Assembly: GCA_037045455.1 (NCBI GenBank)
Contig: JBAOIN010000005.1
Span: 248,001 to 312,000 of the forward strand
Length of the DNA stretch: 64,000 nt
Direction of reading: 5' to 3'
DNA from: JADKAV01 sp037045455
GTDB lineage: Bacteria > Actinomycetota > Actinomycetes > S36-B12 > UBA10799
The notes under the pieces are model-generated. The model was not told where the DNA came from. It saw only the letters and a program-made list of their open reading frames with translations, and did not search any database. Positions 8,660 through 16,201 of this stretch are shown one piece after another (position 1 is the first letter of the stretch; the number at the start of each line of letters is the position of its first letter). The position numbers were made by a program, and so were the translations under genes.

Positions 8660-9436
8660 GTGCGGCCAGAGGACCAGCGCTCCGCTCGACGGAAGGGCCC
8701 CAGCCCCGGGCTTGCGGACCAGAGCAGGCAGGCGGGACTCATCGAGCAAGTGCGCCAGCAGACCCAGCCCTCGGTCCTGGCCGGGCTGATCCCGCAGCAC
8801 GCGTTGCGGCTGCTGCCAGGGGGACAGAGTGCGTCGCTGAGCAGACACTCGGGGCAAGCCAGTGTTGTCCTCGCGTGCACGTCCGCACTCGCCCGCACGC
8901 TCGACGCTTCTCAGGCTCGGCTGCAGGAGGGCCCATGCGCCGAATGTCTGCCGGCGCCAGGGCAACGGACGGCGGTCAAGGGCTGGTGGCGTTCCGATGA
9001 CCTGGCGGCCGATCCCCGCTGGCCGCACTGGGCACCGCTGGCCGTCGTGAAGGGCGAGCGGTCGCTGTTGTGCGTAGCGATCCCGGCGGCTGGAATGCCG
9101 GCCATGACGGTCAGCGTCTACTCCCCGCAGCCCGGCGTGTTCCGGGACCGCCGAAGCGTGGACGCCCTCATGGGTTACGCGGATGCGGTGGCCCCGATGG
9201 TGCATGCAGCCTGCGGCAGCCTGGATCCGGGCCTTGACCCAGAATCCGAGATCGGCGTCGCACAGGGCATCCTGATGGCCCGTCACGACCTGTCCTTCGA
9301 GCAGGCACAGGCCGCGCTCGAACGCATCGCGAGCGCGTCCGGGATCGACATTCACCAGATCGCCCGGGACGTTCAGAGCGACACACTGCCCGTGGGTGCC
9401 GCCACGCACATCCTGTTCGCCCGGCTGCGGCACTGA
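8660..9436 (+). CDS. GAF-ANTAR domain regulator
   Basis: A protein of about 258 residues. The middle part resembles a GAF sensor (GPCAECLPAPGQRTAVKGWWRSDDLAADPRWPHW), and the C-terminus (IGVAQGILMARHDLSFEQAQAALERIASASGIDIHQIARDV) is an ANTAR RNA-binding domain. ANTAR proteins bind paired hairpins in nascent RNA and prevent transcription termination. The GTG at 8660 is taken as start, but AGGAGG at 8641-8646 is 13 bp away, which is long. The real N-terminus could differ or an indel may lie here. It may act with the AraC gene upstream. Confidence 0.7.
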   Translation: MRPEDQRSARRKGPSPGLADQSRQAGLIEQVRQQTQPSVLAGLIPQHALRLLPGGQSASLSRHSGQASVVLACTSALARTLDASQARLQEGPCAECLPAPGQRTAVKGWWRSDDLAADPRWPHWAPLAVVKGERSLLCVAIPAAGMPAMTVSVYSPQPGVFRDRRSVDALMGYADAVAPMVHAACGSLDPGLDPESEIGVAQGILMARHDLSFEQAQAALERIASASGIDIHQIARDVQSDTLPVGAATHILFARLRH

Positions 9437-9462
9437 CCCTGCTCGGATCTTCCGCGTCCATC

Positions 9463-9553
9463 GCAATCCGTTAGCCTTCCGGGCATCGGTGAGCACGCCG
9501 GACGCCAAAATCCCGCCCGCGGCGCTAACGGATGCCCGGAATGCTCACCGATC
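9463..9553. repeat. 91-bp palindromic element, copy B
   Basis: Second copy of the 91-bp family, about 78 of 91 bases identical to copy A by eye and in the same orientation. The four ATCNGTKAGC motifs keep their exact positions. Positions 7 and 87 change together from G/G in copy A to C/C here. That keeps a mismatch in a hairpin but preserves motif identity. It sits 27 bp after the ANTAR stop and 21 bp before the stop of the convergent membrane-protein gene. Confidence 0.85.
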
Positions 9554-9573
9554 GGCCGTGCCAAGATCCGTGC

Positions 9574-11388
9574 TCAGCGCAAGGCGTTGGCCGGCGGCGG
9601 GAACACCTGCGGCGCGCTTCCCGGCCCCGTGCGGCCGCCGATGGTGACCCGGTCGATGCACACCGCCACGTCATCGGTCGTTGCAGCTGTCACATACGCC
9701 GCCGGCCCGCGCACCTCGAAGAACACGTTGTGCAGTCCCGCGCGCAGCGGCACCTCGTGGACATCCGGGCCGATGCGCATCCGGACTGTCGTGTCGGCAG
9801 CACTCAAATACGACACCTCGGCGACCCAGCTCCACGCCGGTGCGGCCCGCTGCAGCGGGATCGCCAGCGGATTCGGGCCAAGCCGGAATCCGCACTTGCC
9901 GGCCGTGTCCGCCGTGAAGCCCGTCACCCACTGCTGCTCCGCGTGACCGTCGAGTGCGAACCCGTACAGCCCGCCGGTCGAGTACTTCACGAACGGCCGG
10001 AACACCGGGTCGGGCGCGAACACCACTTCAGTACTGGCGAAGGGCTGCATCAGCAGGGGGTGCACGAGGTCGGTCATGGTCTGTTGGGGCAGGAACTGGG
10101 CATCGGCCGGAACCGCCATCATCGAGGCCTGCGCAGTGTGCACGTAGTCCTTGGTCTGGCTGTTCACCCAGCGCAGGCTCGGCTCAACGGCGCTGACCAG
10201 ACAGGACGTCGCGAAGACCGCAGCCGCTACGGCTGCCAGGCCCTGCCGGCTCAGCCGTCGCAGCCGCGGCCGCGTTGTCACCTGCTCGCCGCGCACGGGG
10301 AAGAAGAGCAGGGGTATGAACAAGGCCAGCGGGATCCAGAAGTCCGAGCTGTAGCGATAGCCGCTCGACGCGATCTGCGTGCCGCCGCCGCGGCCGTACG
10401 TTGCGACAGCCGTGAGCCCTGCCGCGTAGACCAGCAGGCCGAGGTAATAGCGGAACAGAGCGGGTCGCCATCGGCGCACGGCTACCCCGACGGCGACCAT
10501 CAGCACGACGGCCACCACAAGCAGCCAGGTGACCGGTCGCGGGATCACGAGCACGCCGTTCCAGGTCTCCCCGGGCGCGCTGAACCACAACCATGGGCCG
10601 CCGGCTGCGCCGTTCACGACATTGAGCAGGAAGAAGTCCCGGGCGTACCGCAGCGCCCAGCCCCAGTTCCATTCCGGGCTGCGAATGAACGGCGCATGCA
10701 ACTGCAGGATCAGCAGCCAGCCGACCGCGAAGGCCACGATGCCCGCCCAGAACGCCGGTTTCAGCCGCAGCGCTGCCCGCAGTCCGCGCGGACGCGGAAC
10801 CCCGATCGGCAGATAGGCCGCCACGAGCACCAGCGCCAGCACCGACAACGTGGCCCGGCTCATGGACATCAGCGCCCCGGCCAGCGCCAGGCCGGACCAC
10901 AGCCACCACCGTCCGGGCCGGCCTTCCAGCGCCAGCACCAGGCACCACAGCGAGGCCATCATGAACAGCGCGAAGGGGGCGCTCTCCACGACCATGCACC
11001 ACCACACGCCGACTTCGAACGTGAAGGACGAAAGCGCGGGGACCAGGAAAGCGAGCAGAGCCGCCAGTTGCGACCCGGTGAGGTGCAGCACCAGCCGCCA
11101 GAGCAGGACGAGCACGGCGAGCTGCATGAGCAGCGCCCACACCATCAGCGCCGTCCAGGACCCGGGCCAGGCTGACTGCAGGATCCATTGAGCAGCCAGA
11201 CCCCAGGGCTGGACATGTCCGTAATACGAGCGGAACAGGTATTCGGGTGTGAGACCGGAGGTGTGTGCCCACCAGCGCAGCGCGAAGTCGTCGGCGTACA
11301 GGTACCCGTTGAGCATCACCACGCCGCGCACGACGAGGTACCCGCACAGGGCCAGGAGCATCGGGCCAAGCCCGCGCAGGCGCGCCAC
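9574..11388 (-). CDS. Large polytopic membrane protein, GT-C glycosyltransferase-like
   Basis: A 604-residue protein with about ten to twelve hydrophobic helices from residue 5 to about 430, then a soluble C-terminal domain rich in beta structure. The early acidic stretch LNGYLYADDFALRWWAH sits in the first extracellular loop, where GT-C polyprenyl-phosphate-sugar transferases keep a catalytic Asp pair. That resemblance is the only functional hint. The C-terminal 130 residues could be a carbohydrate-binding sandwich. It is not confidently assignable to a named family. Confidence 0.6.
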   Translation of the reverse strand: MARLRGLGPMLLALCGYLVVRGVVMLNGYLYADDFALRWWAHTSGLTPEYLFRSYYGHVQPWGLAAQWILQSAWPGSWTALMVWALLMQLAVLVLLWRLVLHLTGSQLAALLAFLVPALSSFTFEVGVWWCMVVESAPFALFMMASLWCLVLALEGRPGRWWLWSGLALAGALMSMSRATLSVLALVLVAAYLPIGVPRPRGLRAALRLKPAFWAGIVAFAVGWLLILQLHAPFIRSPEWNWGWALRYARDFFLLNVVNGAAGGPWLWFSAPGETWNGVLVIPRPVTWLLVVAVVLMVAVGVAVRRWRPALFRYYLGLLVYAAGLTAVATYGRGGGTQIASSGYRYSSDFWIPLALFIPLLFFPVRGEQVTTRPRLRRLSRQGLAAVAAAVFATSCLVSAVEPSLRWVNSQTKDYVHTAQASMMAVPADAQFLPQQTMTDLVHPLLMQPFASTEVVFAPDPVFRPFVKYSTGGLYGFALDGHAEQQWVTGFTADTAGKCGFRLGPNPLAIPLQRAAPAWSWVAEVSYLSAADTTVRMRIGPDVHEVPLRAGLHNVFFEVRGPAAYVTAATTDDVAVCIDRVTIGGRTGPGSAPQVFPPPANALR

Positions 11389-11428
11389 TCAGCGGACCCG
11401 CACGATGATCTGCTCCATCAGGCTCACC

Positions 11429-12376
11429 CTACGGGCCGAGCAGTCCCTGCTCCGCCAGCCATTCCCGGGTGCGAGCCATCCCGTCGTCCAGACCGACCTT
11501 CGGCCGCCAATCGAGCAGTTCGGCGGCCTTCGCGATCGAGTACGTGCCCCGCCGGTCGGCCAAGTAGCGCACTGCTGCCGGGCTCAGTTCGATGGTCCGG
11601 CCCAGGCGGTTGGCCGCCGCGGCCTGCGCCCCGGCTGCAGCAATCATCACCGACCGCGGCAATCGCGGCACCGACTTGCGGCCGAGCATGCGCGCGTAGT
11701 GGTCGAAGTACTCCCCCGTGGGCACGCCGACACCGCCGGACAGCGTGATGATTTGTCCGGCGGCCTGCGGCGTTGTCGCCGCTTTCAGCACGCCGTCGAC
11801 CACGTCGGAGACGTACACCGGACTGTGGATCCCAGTCCGCGGGACTGCCACCCGGCGACTGCGGATCATCTCGATCGGCAGCAACGTCCAAGGCCTGCTG
11901 CCCGGGCCGTACACGTCACCGGGCCGCACGATCGTCACTTCGATCCCCTGCCGGATCTGGGAGTCCAGGCACAGGTGCTCGGCCGCGATCTTCGAGTCCG
12001 CGTACGGCACGCCCGTAGCGCGCGTGGGGTAGTCCTCGGTGACCTGATCAGGGAAGCCGTTGCCGAAGACGGTGACGCTGGAGAAGAGCACAAACCTGCG
12101 GACACCGTTACGGATGGCTGCGTCCAGAACGTGCCGGGTACCCAGCGTGTTGATGCGCCAGAAGTGCGCGGCGTCCGAGGGCATTCCGACCGCGGCGGCC
12201 GTGTGAATCACGACATCGCCGCGGACCTGTTCCTGCCAAGCCCCCGGCGAGTCGATGTCGGCCACGATGTCTGCGTCGCGGATGTCGAGACCGCGCACGC
12301 TGTGGCCCTGCGCGCGCAACGCCTCGGCCACGGCCCCGCCGAGGAATCCGGCTGACCCGGTGACCACTAGTTCCAT
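11429..12376 (-). CDS. NAD-dependent epimerase/dehydratase (extended SDR)
   Basis: A 315-residue extended short-chain dehydrogenase. It starts MELVVTGSAGFLGGAV with the Gly-rich TGxxGFxG NAD site, then HTAAAVG, SSVTVFG, and the catalytic pair in YADSKIAAE (YxxxK). The C-terminal half (IVRPGDVYGPGSRPW) resembles sugar-nucleotide epimerases and 3-beta-hydroxysteroid-type dehydrogenases. Start ATG 12376 follows the universal stress gene by 11 bp on the same strand. Substrate unknown. Confidence 0.75.
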   Translation of the reverse strand: MELVVTGSAGFLGGAVAEALRAQGHSVRGLDIRDADIVADIDSPGAWQEQVRGDVVIHTAAAVGMPSDAAHFWRINTLGTRHVLDAAIRNGVRRFVLFSSVTVFGNGFPDQVTEDYPTRATGVPYADSKIAAEHLCLDSQIRQGIEVTIVRPGDVYGPGSRPWTLLPIEMIRSRRVAVPRTGIHSPVYVSDVVDGVLKAATTPQAAGQIITLSGGVGVPTGEYFDHYARMLGRKSVPRLPRSVMIAAAGAQAAAANRLGRTIELSPAAVRYLADRRGTYSIAKAAELLDWRPKVGLDDGMARTREWLAEQGLLGP

Positions 12377-12387
12377 GGGCAAGATCG

Positions 12388-13257
12388 TCACGTGTGCCGC
12401 GGCAGCACGACCGCCGGCACCGGCGTGGCACGCACCAGCTTGTACGTCATATCGCCGAGGAATACCCGCCGCAGCACCCCGCCCTTCGACGACGCCAGCA
12501 CGAGCAACTCGTCGCCGTTCCAGTCCAGCCGCTGCAGGGCCGACACCGTGTCGTCGCCGGCGGTGATCGCCGCGGTGGCCGACGCGTCGAGTTCGGACAA
12601 GGCTTCGTCCAATGACTCCTGCGCTTCCCGGCGCACCTGCTCCACGATCAGGTTCTCGCCGTCGAAGGCCTGGCTGCTGCCCATGACCCGGTGCCGCAGC
12701 AGCACGGTCAGCGCAGTCATCTCCCGGCCATCGCTGTGCTGCGCGGCCCATGCCAGCGCCCGCCGGCTCTCGGGAGTGTCCTGGAACGCCACAACCATCC
12801 GGCCGAGCGCTTCCGGCTGCACGCGGCGATACCCCGCGGGAGCCAGAGCGACCGGTACGTGACTGCCGTGCAGCAGCTGGTCGGCCGTGGAACCGATCAG
12901 GAACCGGCCGTTCGCAGAGCCCGGCGCGCTGCCGATCACGATGAGGTCGGCGCTGACCATCTCGGCCAGTTCCGCCAGACCCACGCCGCTGGAAGGGTGC
13001 CCGTGGATCGCGGTCTCGTAACTCTGCAGACCCCGCTGGCGGGTGCTGATGGCGACATCGGACAGCACGTCCCGCGCGTCTGCCTTCAGGTACTCCAGCC
13101 ACTCGGCGTCGACCTTGCGCACCCCGCCGCGGGCGGCGGCATGCGGGTAGATGTTGCCCAGCACGACGTCGGCATTGAACGCCTTCTGCAAGACCGCTGC
13201 CAGGGCGATAGCGTCCGAGCCGGAGGCGTCCGGCACGACCCCGACGAGGATCTTCAT
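12388..13257 (-). CDS. Universal stress protein, tandem UspA domains
   Basis: A 289-residue protein with two UspA-like folds. The first ends with the ATP-binding glycine pattern ADLIVIGSAPGSANGRFLIGSTADQLL, and the second contains DELLVLASSKGGVLRRVFLGDMTYKLV. Tandem Usp proteins bind ATP and act in stress or energy limitation. Its ATG overlaps the permease stop (ATGA), so it is cotranscribed after the permease. It is clearly paralogous to the divergent gene at 14824-15708, sharing the GGVLRRVFLGD block and the PRH C-terminus. Confidence 0.8.
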   Translation of the reverse strand: MKILVGVVPDASGSDAIALAAVLQKAFNADVVLGNIYPHAAARGGVRKVDAEWLEYLKADARDVLSDVAISTRQRGLQSYETAIHGHPSSGVGLAELAEMVSADLIVIGSAPGSANGRFLIGSTADQLLHGSHVPVALAPAGYRRVQPEALGRMVVAFQDTPESRRALAWAAQHSDGREMTALTVLLRHRVMGSSQAFDGENLIVEQVRREAQESLDEALSELDASATAAITAGDDTVSALQRLDWNGDELLVLASSKGGVLRRVFLGDMTYKLVRATPVPAVVLPRHT

Positions 13258-14729
13258 TCGTCACCCTCGACGATCGGCTCCTGCGGATCAGGCGCCCAGG
13301 ACTCCTCCAGTCCGCGGGCCAGCCGAGAGCGCCGGAAGCCATAGGTGAAGTAGATGATCAGCCCGATCGCCAGCCAGATCGCGAAGACCAGCCAGGTGAT
13401 CGAGGCCAGCGAGGCGATCAGATACAAGCATCCGATCACGCCCAGGATCGGTGTGACCGGGAACAGCGGGGTCTTGAACGAGCGGTCCATCTCTGGCCGG
13501 CTGCGCCGCAGGCTGATGACCCCGGCATTGACGATCATGAACGCGAACAGCGTGCCGATCGAGGTGGCTTCCGCGAGCTGTCCCAGCGGCACCAACGCCG
13601 CCAGGATACTGATCACGACGGCCACGATGATCGTGTTGTTGACCGGGGTCTGCGTGCTCGGGTTGACCCTCGTGAAGACCTTCGGCAGCAGACCGTCGCG
13701 GCCCATCGCGAACAGGATGCGGGTCTGGCCGTACATCGTCACCAGCACGACCGAGAAGATCGAGATGACCGCCCCGAGTGCGATGATCGCCCCGGCCCAG
13801 GTGCCGCCGGTCACGTCGTTGGCGATCCGGGCCAGCACCGCCTCGCCGCTCTCGCCCTCGAAGTCTGACGGCTGGCCGCCGTTAGCCCCGATCGCGGCGA
13901 TCGTCACCAGCAGGTACATGATCGTCACGACGATCAGCGAGCCGATGATGGCCAGCGGCAGGTCGCGCTTGGGGTTCTTGGCTTCCTCGCCCGCGGTCGA
14001 GGCGGCGTCGAAGCCAATGTAGGAGAAGAAGACCTGGCCCGCGGCGGCCCCGATACCGGCGATGCCGAGCGGGGCGAACGGCGCGAAGTTGCTGCCGTCG
14101 AAGGCCGTGAACGCCACCGCGCAGAAGAAGATGAGGATGGCCAGTTTGAGCAGCACCATGACGTTGTTCATCCGGGCCGACTCACTGGCACCGCGCAGCA
14201 GCAGGAACATGCAGGCGAGGACCACGACCACTGCCGGGATGTTGAAGACACCGCCGTTCTCACCCGGTGGGTTCGCGAATTCCGGTGGTATCGCGATGCC
14301 GAACGTCGCGAGGAACTCGTTGAGATACTGCCCCCAGCCGACAGCCACCGCGGCAACCGAGACGCCGTACTCCAGCATCAGGCACCAGCCACAGACCCAG
14401 GCGATGATCTCGCCCAGCGTCGCGTAGGCATACGAGTAGGAGGACCCGGAGACGGGGATCGTCCCTGCGAGTTCGGCGTAGGACAGCGCGGAAAACGCAC
14501 ACACGACCGCCGCCAGGATGAACGAGATGATGACCGCCGGGCCGGCTTTCGGGATCGCCTCGCCGAGGATGACGAAGATACCGGTGCCGATGATGCTGCC
14601 GACGCTGAACATGAGCAGCGCGAACAGACTCATGCTGCGTTTCAAGCCACCGTGATCGCCCTCGCCCACGATGTGGTCGGGGTTCTTGACCCGCAGGAGT
14701 TGCTTGATCATCGGCTGGCTCGTTGCCAT
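13254..14729 (-). CDS. APC-superfamily cationic amino acid permease
   Basis: A 491-residue transporter with about twelve to thirteen membrane helices. The signature block SMSLFALLMFSVGSIIGTGIFVILGEA is the APC helix-1 unwound GxG region, and VFFSYIGFDAASTAGEEAKNPKRDLP is the conserved helix-6 region of cationic amino acid transporters (CAT/YfnA type). Start ATG 14729 has AGGTG 6 bp upstream; an in-frame GTG at 14738 is the alternative. It leads an operon with the stress protein, which may regulate or protect uptake. Confidence 0.8.
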   Translation of the reverse strand: MATSQPMIKQLLRVKNPDHIVGEGDHGGLKRSMSLFALLMFSVGSIIGTGIFVILGEAIPKAGPAVIISFILAAVVCAFSALSYAELAGTIPVSGSSYSYAYATLGEIIAWVCGWCLMLEYGVSVAAVAVGWGQYLNEFLATFGIAIPPEFANPPGENGGVFNIPAVVVVLACMFLLLRGASESARMNNVMVLLKLAILIFFCAVAFTAFDGSNFAPFAPLGIAGIGAAAGQVFFSYIGFDAASTAGEEAKNPKRDLPLAIIGSLIVVTIMYLLVTIAAIGANGGQPSDFEGESGEAVLARIANDVTGGTWAGAIIALGAVISIFSVVLVTMYGQTRILFAMGRDGLLPKVFTRVNPSTQTPVNNTIIVAVVISILAALVPLGQLAEATSIGTLFAFMIVNAGVISLRRSRPEMDRSFKTPLFPVTPILGVIGCLYLIASLASITWLVFAIWLAIGLIIYFTYGFRRSRLARGLEESWAPDPQEPIVEGDE

Positions 14730-14823
14730 GCGGTGCACCTGCCCCTCTGACCAGCATCTGACTGGCCGACGGCGTTACGGTACTGGTCGAACGCAGGAGG
14801 ATGCGACGTACGGAGGGGCACTC

Positions 14824-15708
14824 ATGAAGATTCTCGTCGGAGTGGCGGACGACGCCACATCCGTGGATGCCGTGGCCTTCGGCGCCACACTGGCCGCGAC
14901 GTTCGGCGCACAGGTCAGCATCGTGACCGTCAGTGCCACCGCGGACGAGTACATCAACGATCATCTGGACCCACGATGGGTCGCCCGGCGTGGCGACGAA
15001 GCGACGAACCTGGTGGAAGACCTGGCCGGCGCCATCTCCTCGCAGCACGGGATCACGGCCCAGACGATCGTGCATCACCACCGCTCCACCGGCACCGGAC
15101 TGTCCGAGATCGCCGAGGAGGTCAGCGCGGATCTCGTCGTGGTGGGCAGTGGCCCCGGCGGTTCCTTGGGCCGGTTCACGATGGGCAGCACCACCAACCA
15201 GCTGCTGCATCACATCGCCAATCCGCTGGTGCTCGTGCCGTCTGGCTATGCCCGCCACGCCCAACCGAGACTGCGCCGGGTCATGGTCGCGTTCGCGCAG
15301 GGCGCGGAAGGTTCCCGGGCGCTGTCGATGGGCGCGGACCTGGCACGCGCGGGCGGGCTGCCGATGGACGTCATGACGATCCTGGTGCGCCACCGGGTGT
15401 TCGGCTCAGACTTGGGCGCCGATGCCGAGGGTGACGTGCTCACCGCGAGTCTGAACATGTTGCGCGGCTACCAGCAGGAGGCGCTGGCCGAGATCGACAC
15501 CGAGGGGCTGCAGGTGACCAGCGACGTGCTGGTCGGCGACTCTCCGGCTGAGGCCATGGGCCGCGAGGAGTGGGAACCCGGCGACCTGCTGGTGGTGGCT
15601 TCGGCCGGCGGCGGGGTGCTGCGGCGGGTGTTCCTCGGGGACACGACGTTCAAGATCCTGCGCGCCTCGACGGTGCCCACGCTGGTGTTGCCGCGGCACC
15701 ACGAGTAG
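14824..15708 (+). CDS. Universal stress protein, tandem UspA domains (paralogue)
   Basis: A 294-residue protein starting MKILVGVADDATSVDAV after a strong GGAGGGG ribosome site. It has two Usp folds, with ATP-loop patterns ADLVVVGSGPGGSLGRFTMGSTTNQLL and GDLLVVASAGGGVLRRVFLGD. It is a paralogue of the stress protein at 12388-13257, encoded back-to-back with the permease operon. The 94-bp divergent region may hold shared promoters. The stop is immediately followed by a palindrome. Confidence 0.8.
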   Translation: MKILVGVADDATSVDAVAFGATLAATFGAQVSIVTVSATADEYINDHLDPRWVARRGDEATNLVEDLAGAISSQHGITAQTIVHHHRSTGTGLSEIAEEVSADLVVVGSGPGGSLGRFTMGSTTNQLLHHIANPLVLVPSGYARHAQPRLRRVMVAFAQGAEGSRALSMGADLARAGGLPMDVMTILVRHRVFGSDLGADAEGDVLTASLNMLRGYQQEALAEIDTEGLQVTSDVLVGDSPAEAMGREEWEPGDLLVVASAGGGVLRRVFLGDTTFKILRASTVPTLVLPRHHE

Positions 15709-15774
15709 AAACACCCCCGGTTATGCGATCTACCCCAGTCGGACCGGAGGTGTTTCGCACAAGCGGGGGTGTTT
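15709..15774. repeat. 66-bp palindrome with AAACACCCCCG arms
   Basis: Arms AAACACCCCCGGTTATGCG at 15709-15727 and the inverse of 15756-15774 match in 17 of 19 positions. A third motif copy, in inverse orientation, lies at about 15743-15756. The element starts directly after the stress-protein stop codon and ends 7 bp before the stop of the convergent small gene. It may be a bidirectional terminator; it has no T-run. Confidence 0.6.
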
Positions 15775-15781
15775 GCTCGAA

Positions 15782-15970
15782 TCAGGCGGGCTGACCGCCA
15801 CCACCGAGCAGGTTCTTGGCGGCCTCCACGGCCTGGTCAACCTTGTCGTCGTGGACGTCAGGCACGATCTTCTTGACCTGCTCGGCCGCCGCGTCGAGAC
15901 CCTGCTCGATCTTGTCGGCGTGCTGTCCGGCCAGGTCCTTGGCCTGGTTCGCCATGTCCTCGATACCCAT
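15782..15970 (-). CDS. MT0933-like small antitoxin-family protein
   Basis: A 62-residue soluble protein: MGIEDMANQAKDLAGQHADK, then amphipathic Lys/Ala-rich helices and a Gly-rich tail. The pattern of acidic/lysine heptads with a KIEQGLDAAAEQ-like block resembles the MT0933/Rv0909 antitoxin family of mycobacteria. No toxin partner is adjacent, so the antitoxin label rests on resemblance only. Start ATG 15970 is preceded by AGGAG at 5 bp. It is last in a gene string with the 52-residue protein and the GMC oxidoreductase. Confidence 0.55.
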   Translation of the reverse strand: MGIEDMANQAKDLAGQHADKIEQGLDAAAEQVKKIVPDVHDDKVDQAVEAAKNLLGGGGQPA

Positions 15971-16028
15971 GCGCACTCCTATCGTTGCGGAGTCACACAT
16001 TAGGCGAGGACCGTGGGCCGTTGCCGCG

Positions 16029-16187
16029 TCAGCGCTTCTGCTGATCCATCGTCTTCTTGGCGTACGCGGCCGCCTTGTCGATGTAGCTAGCCTTGGCCGG
16101 TTGCTTGTCCTTGGCCGTGGCCGCCGCCTTGTCGATGCCGGCGGCAATCGTGTCCGAGTGTTTGACGAGAAGTTCCGCGAGCTTCAT
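16029..16187 (-). CDS. Small Lys/Ala-rich helical protein, 52 residues
   Basis: Translation of 16187-16029 gives MKLAELLVKHSDTIAAGIDK followed by AAATAKDKQPAKASYIDKAA and AYAKKTMDQQKR. The KHSDTIAAGIDKAA block parallels GQHADKIEQGLDAAA in the gene just downstream, so the two look like diverged paralogues of the MT0933-like type. Codon use is normal for the window. No ribosome-binding site is evident. It begins 14 bp upstream of the GMC gene's stop side on the same strand and is separated from the 62-residue gene by 58 bp. Role unknown. Confidence 0.55.
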   Translation of the reverse strand: MKLAELLVKHSDTIAAGIDKAAATAKDKQPAKASYIDKAAAYAKKTMDQQKR

Positions 16188-16201
16188 ATACGTATTCTAC
16201 T

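Noticed and set aside
8454..9000. Alternative plus-strand frames at 8454-8789 and 8647-9000 around the ANTAR start
   Set aside because: The 8647 ATG has a good AGGAGG site but the frame soon loses protein-like composition. The ANTAR frame is the real one, though its exact start stays uncertain.
9532..11175. Long plus-strand open frame opposite the large membrane protein
   Set aside because: It is an Arg/His/Gln-rich antisense shadow typical of GC-rich DNA; the minus-strand frame has coherent membrane helices and a proper start.
15782..16187. A toxin-antitoxin operon
   Set aside because: Both small proteins look like the antitoxin-family type; no toxin-like gene is adjacent, and the neighbour is a GMC oxidoreductase.
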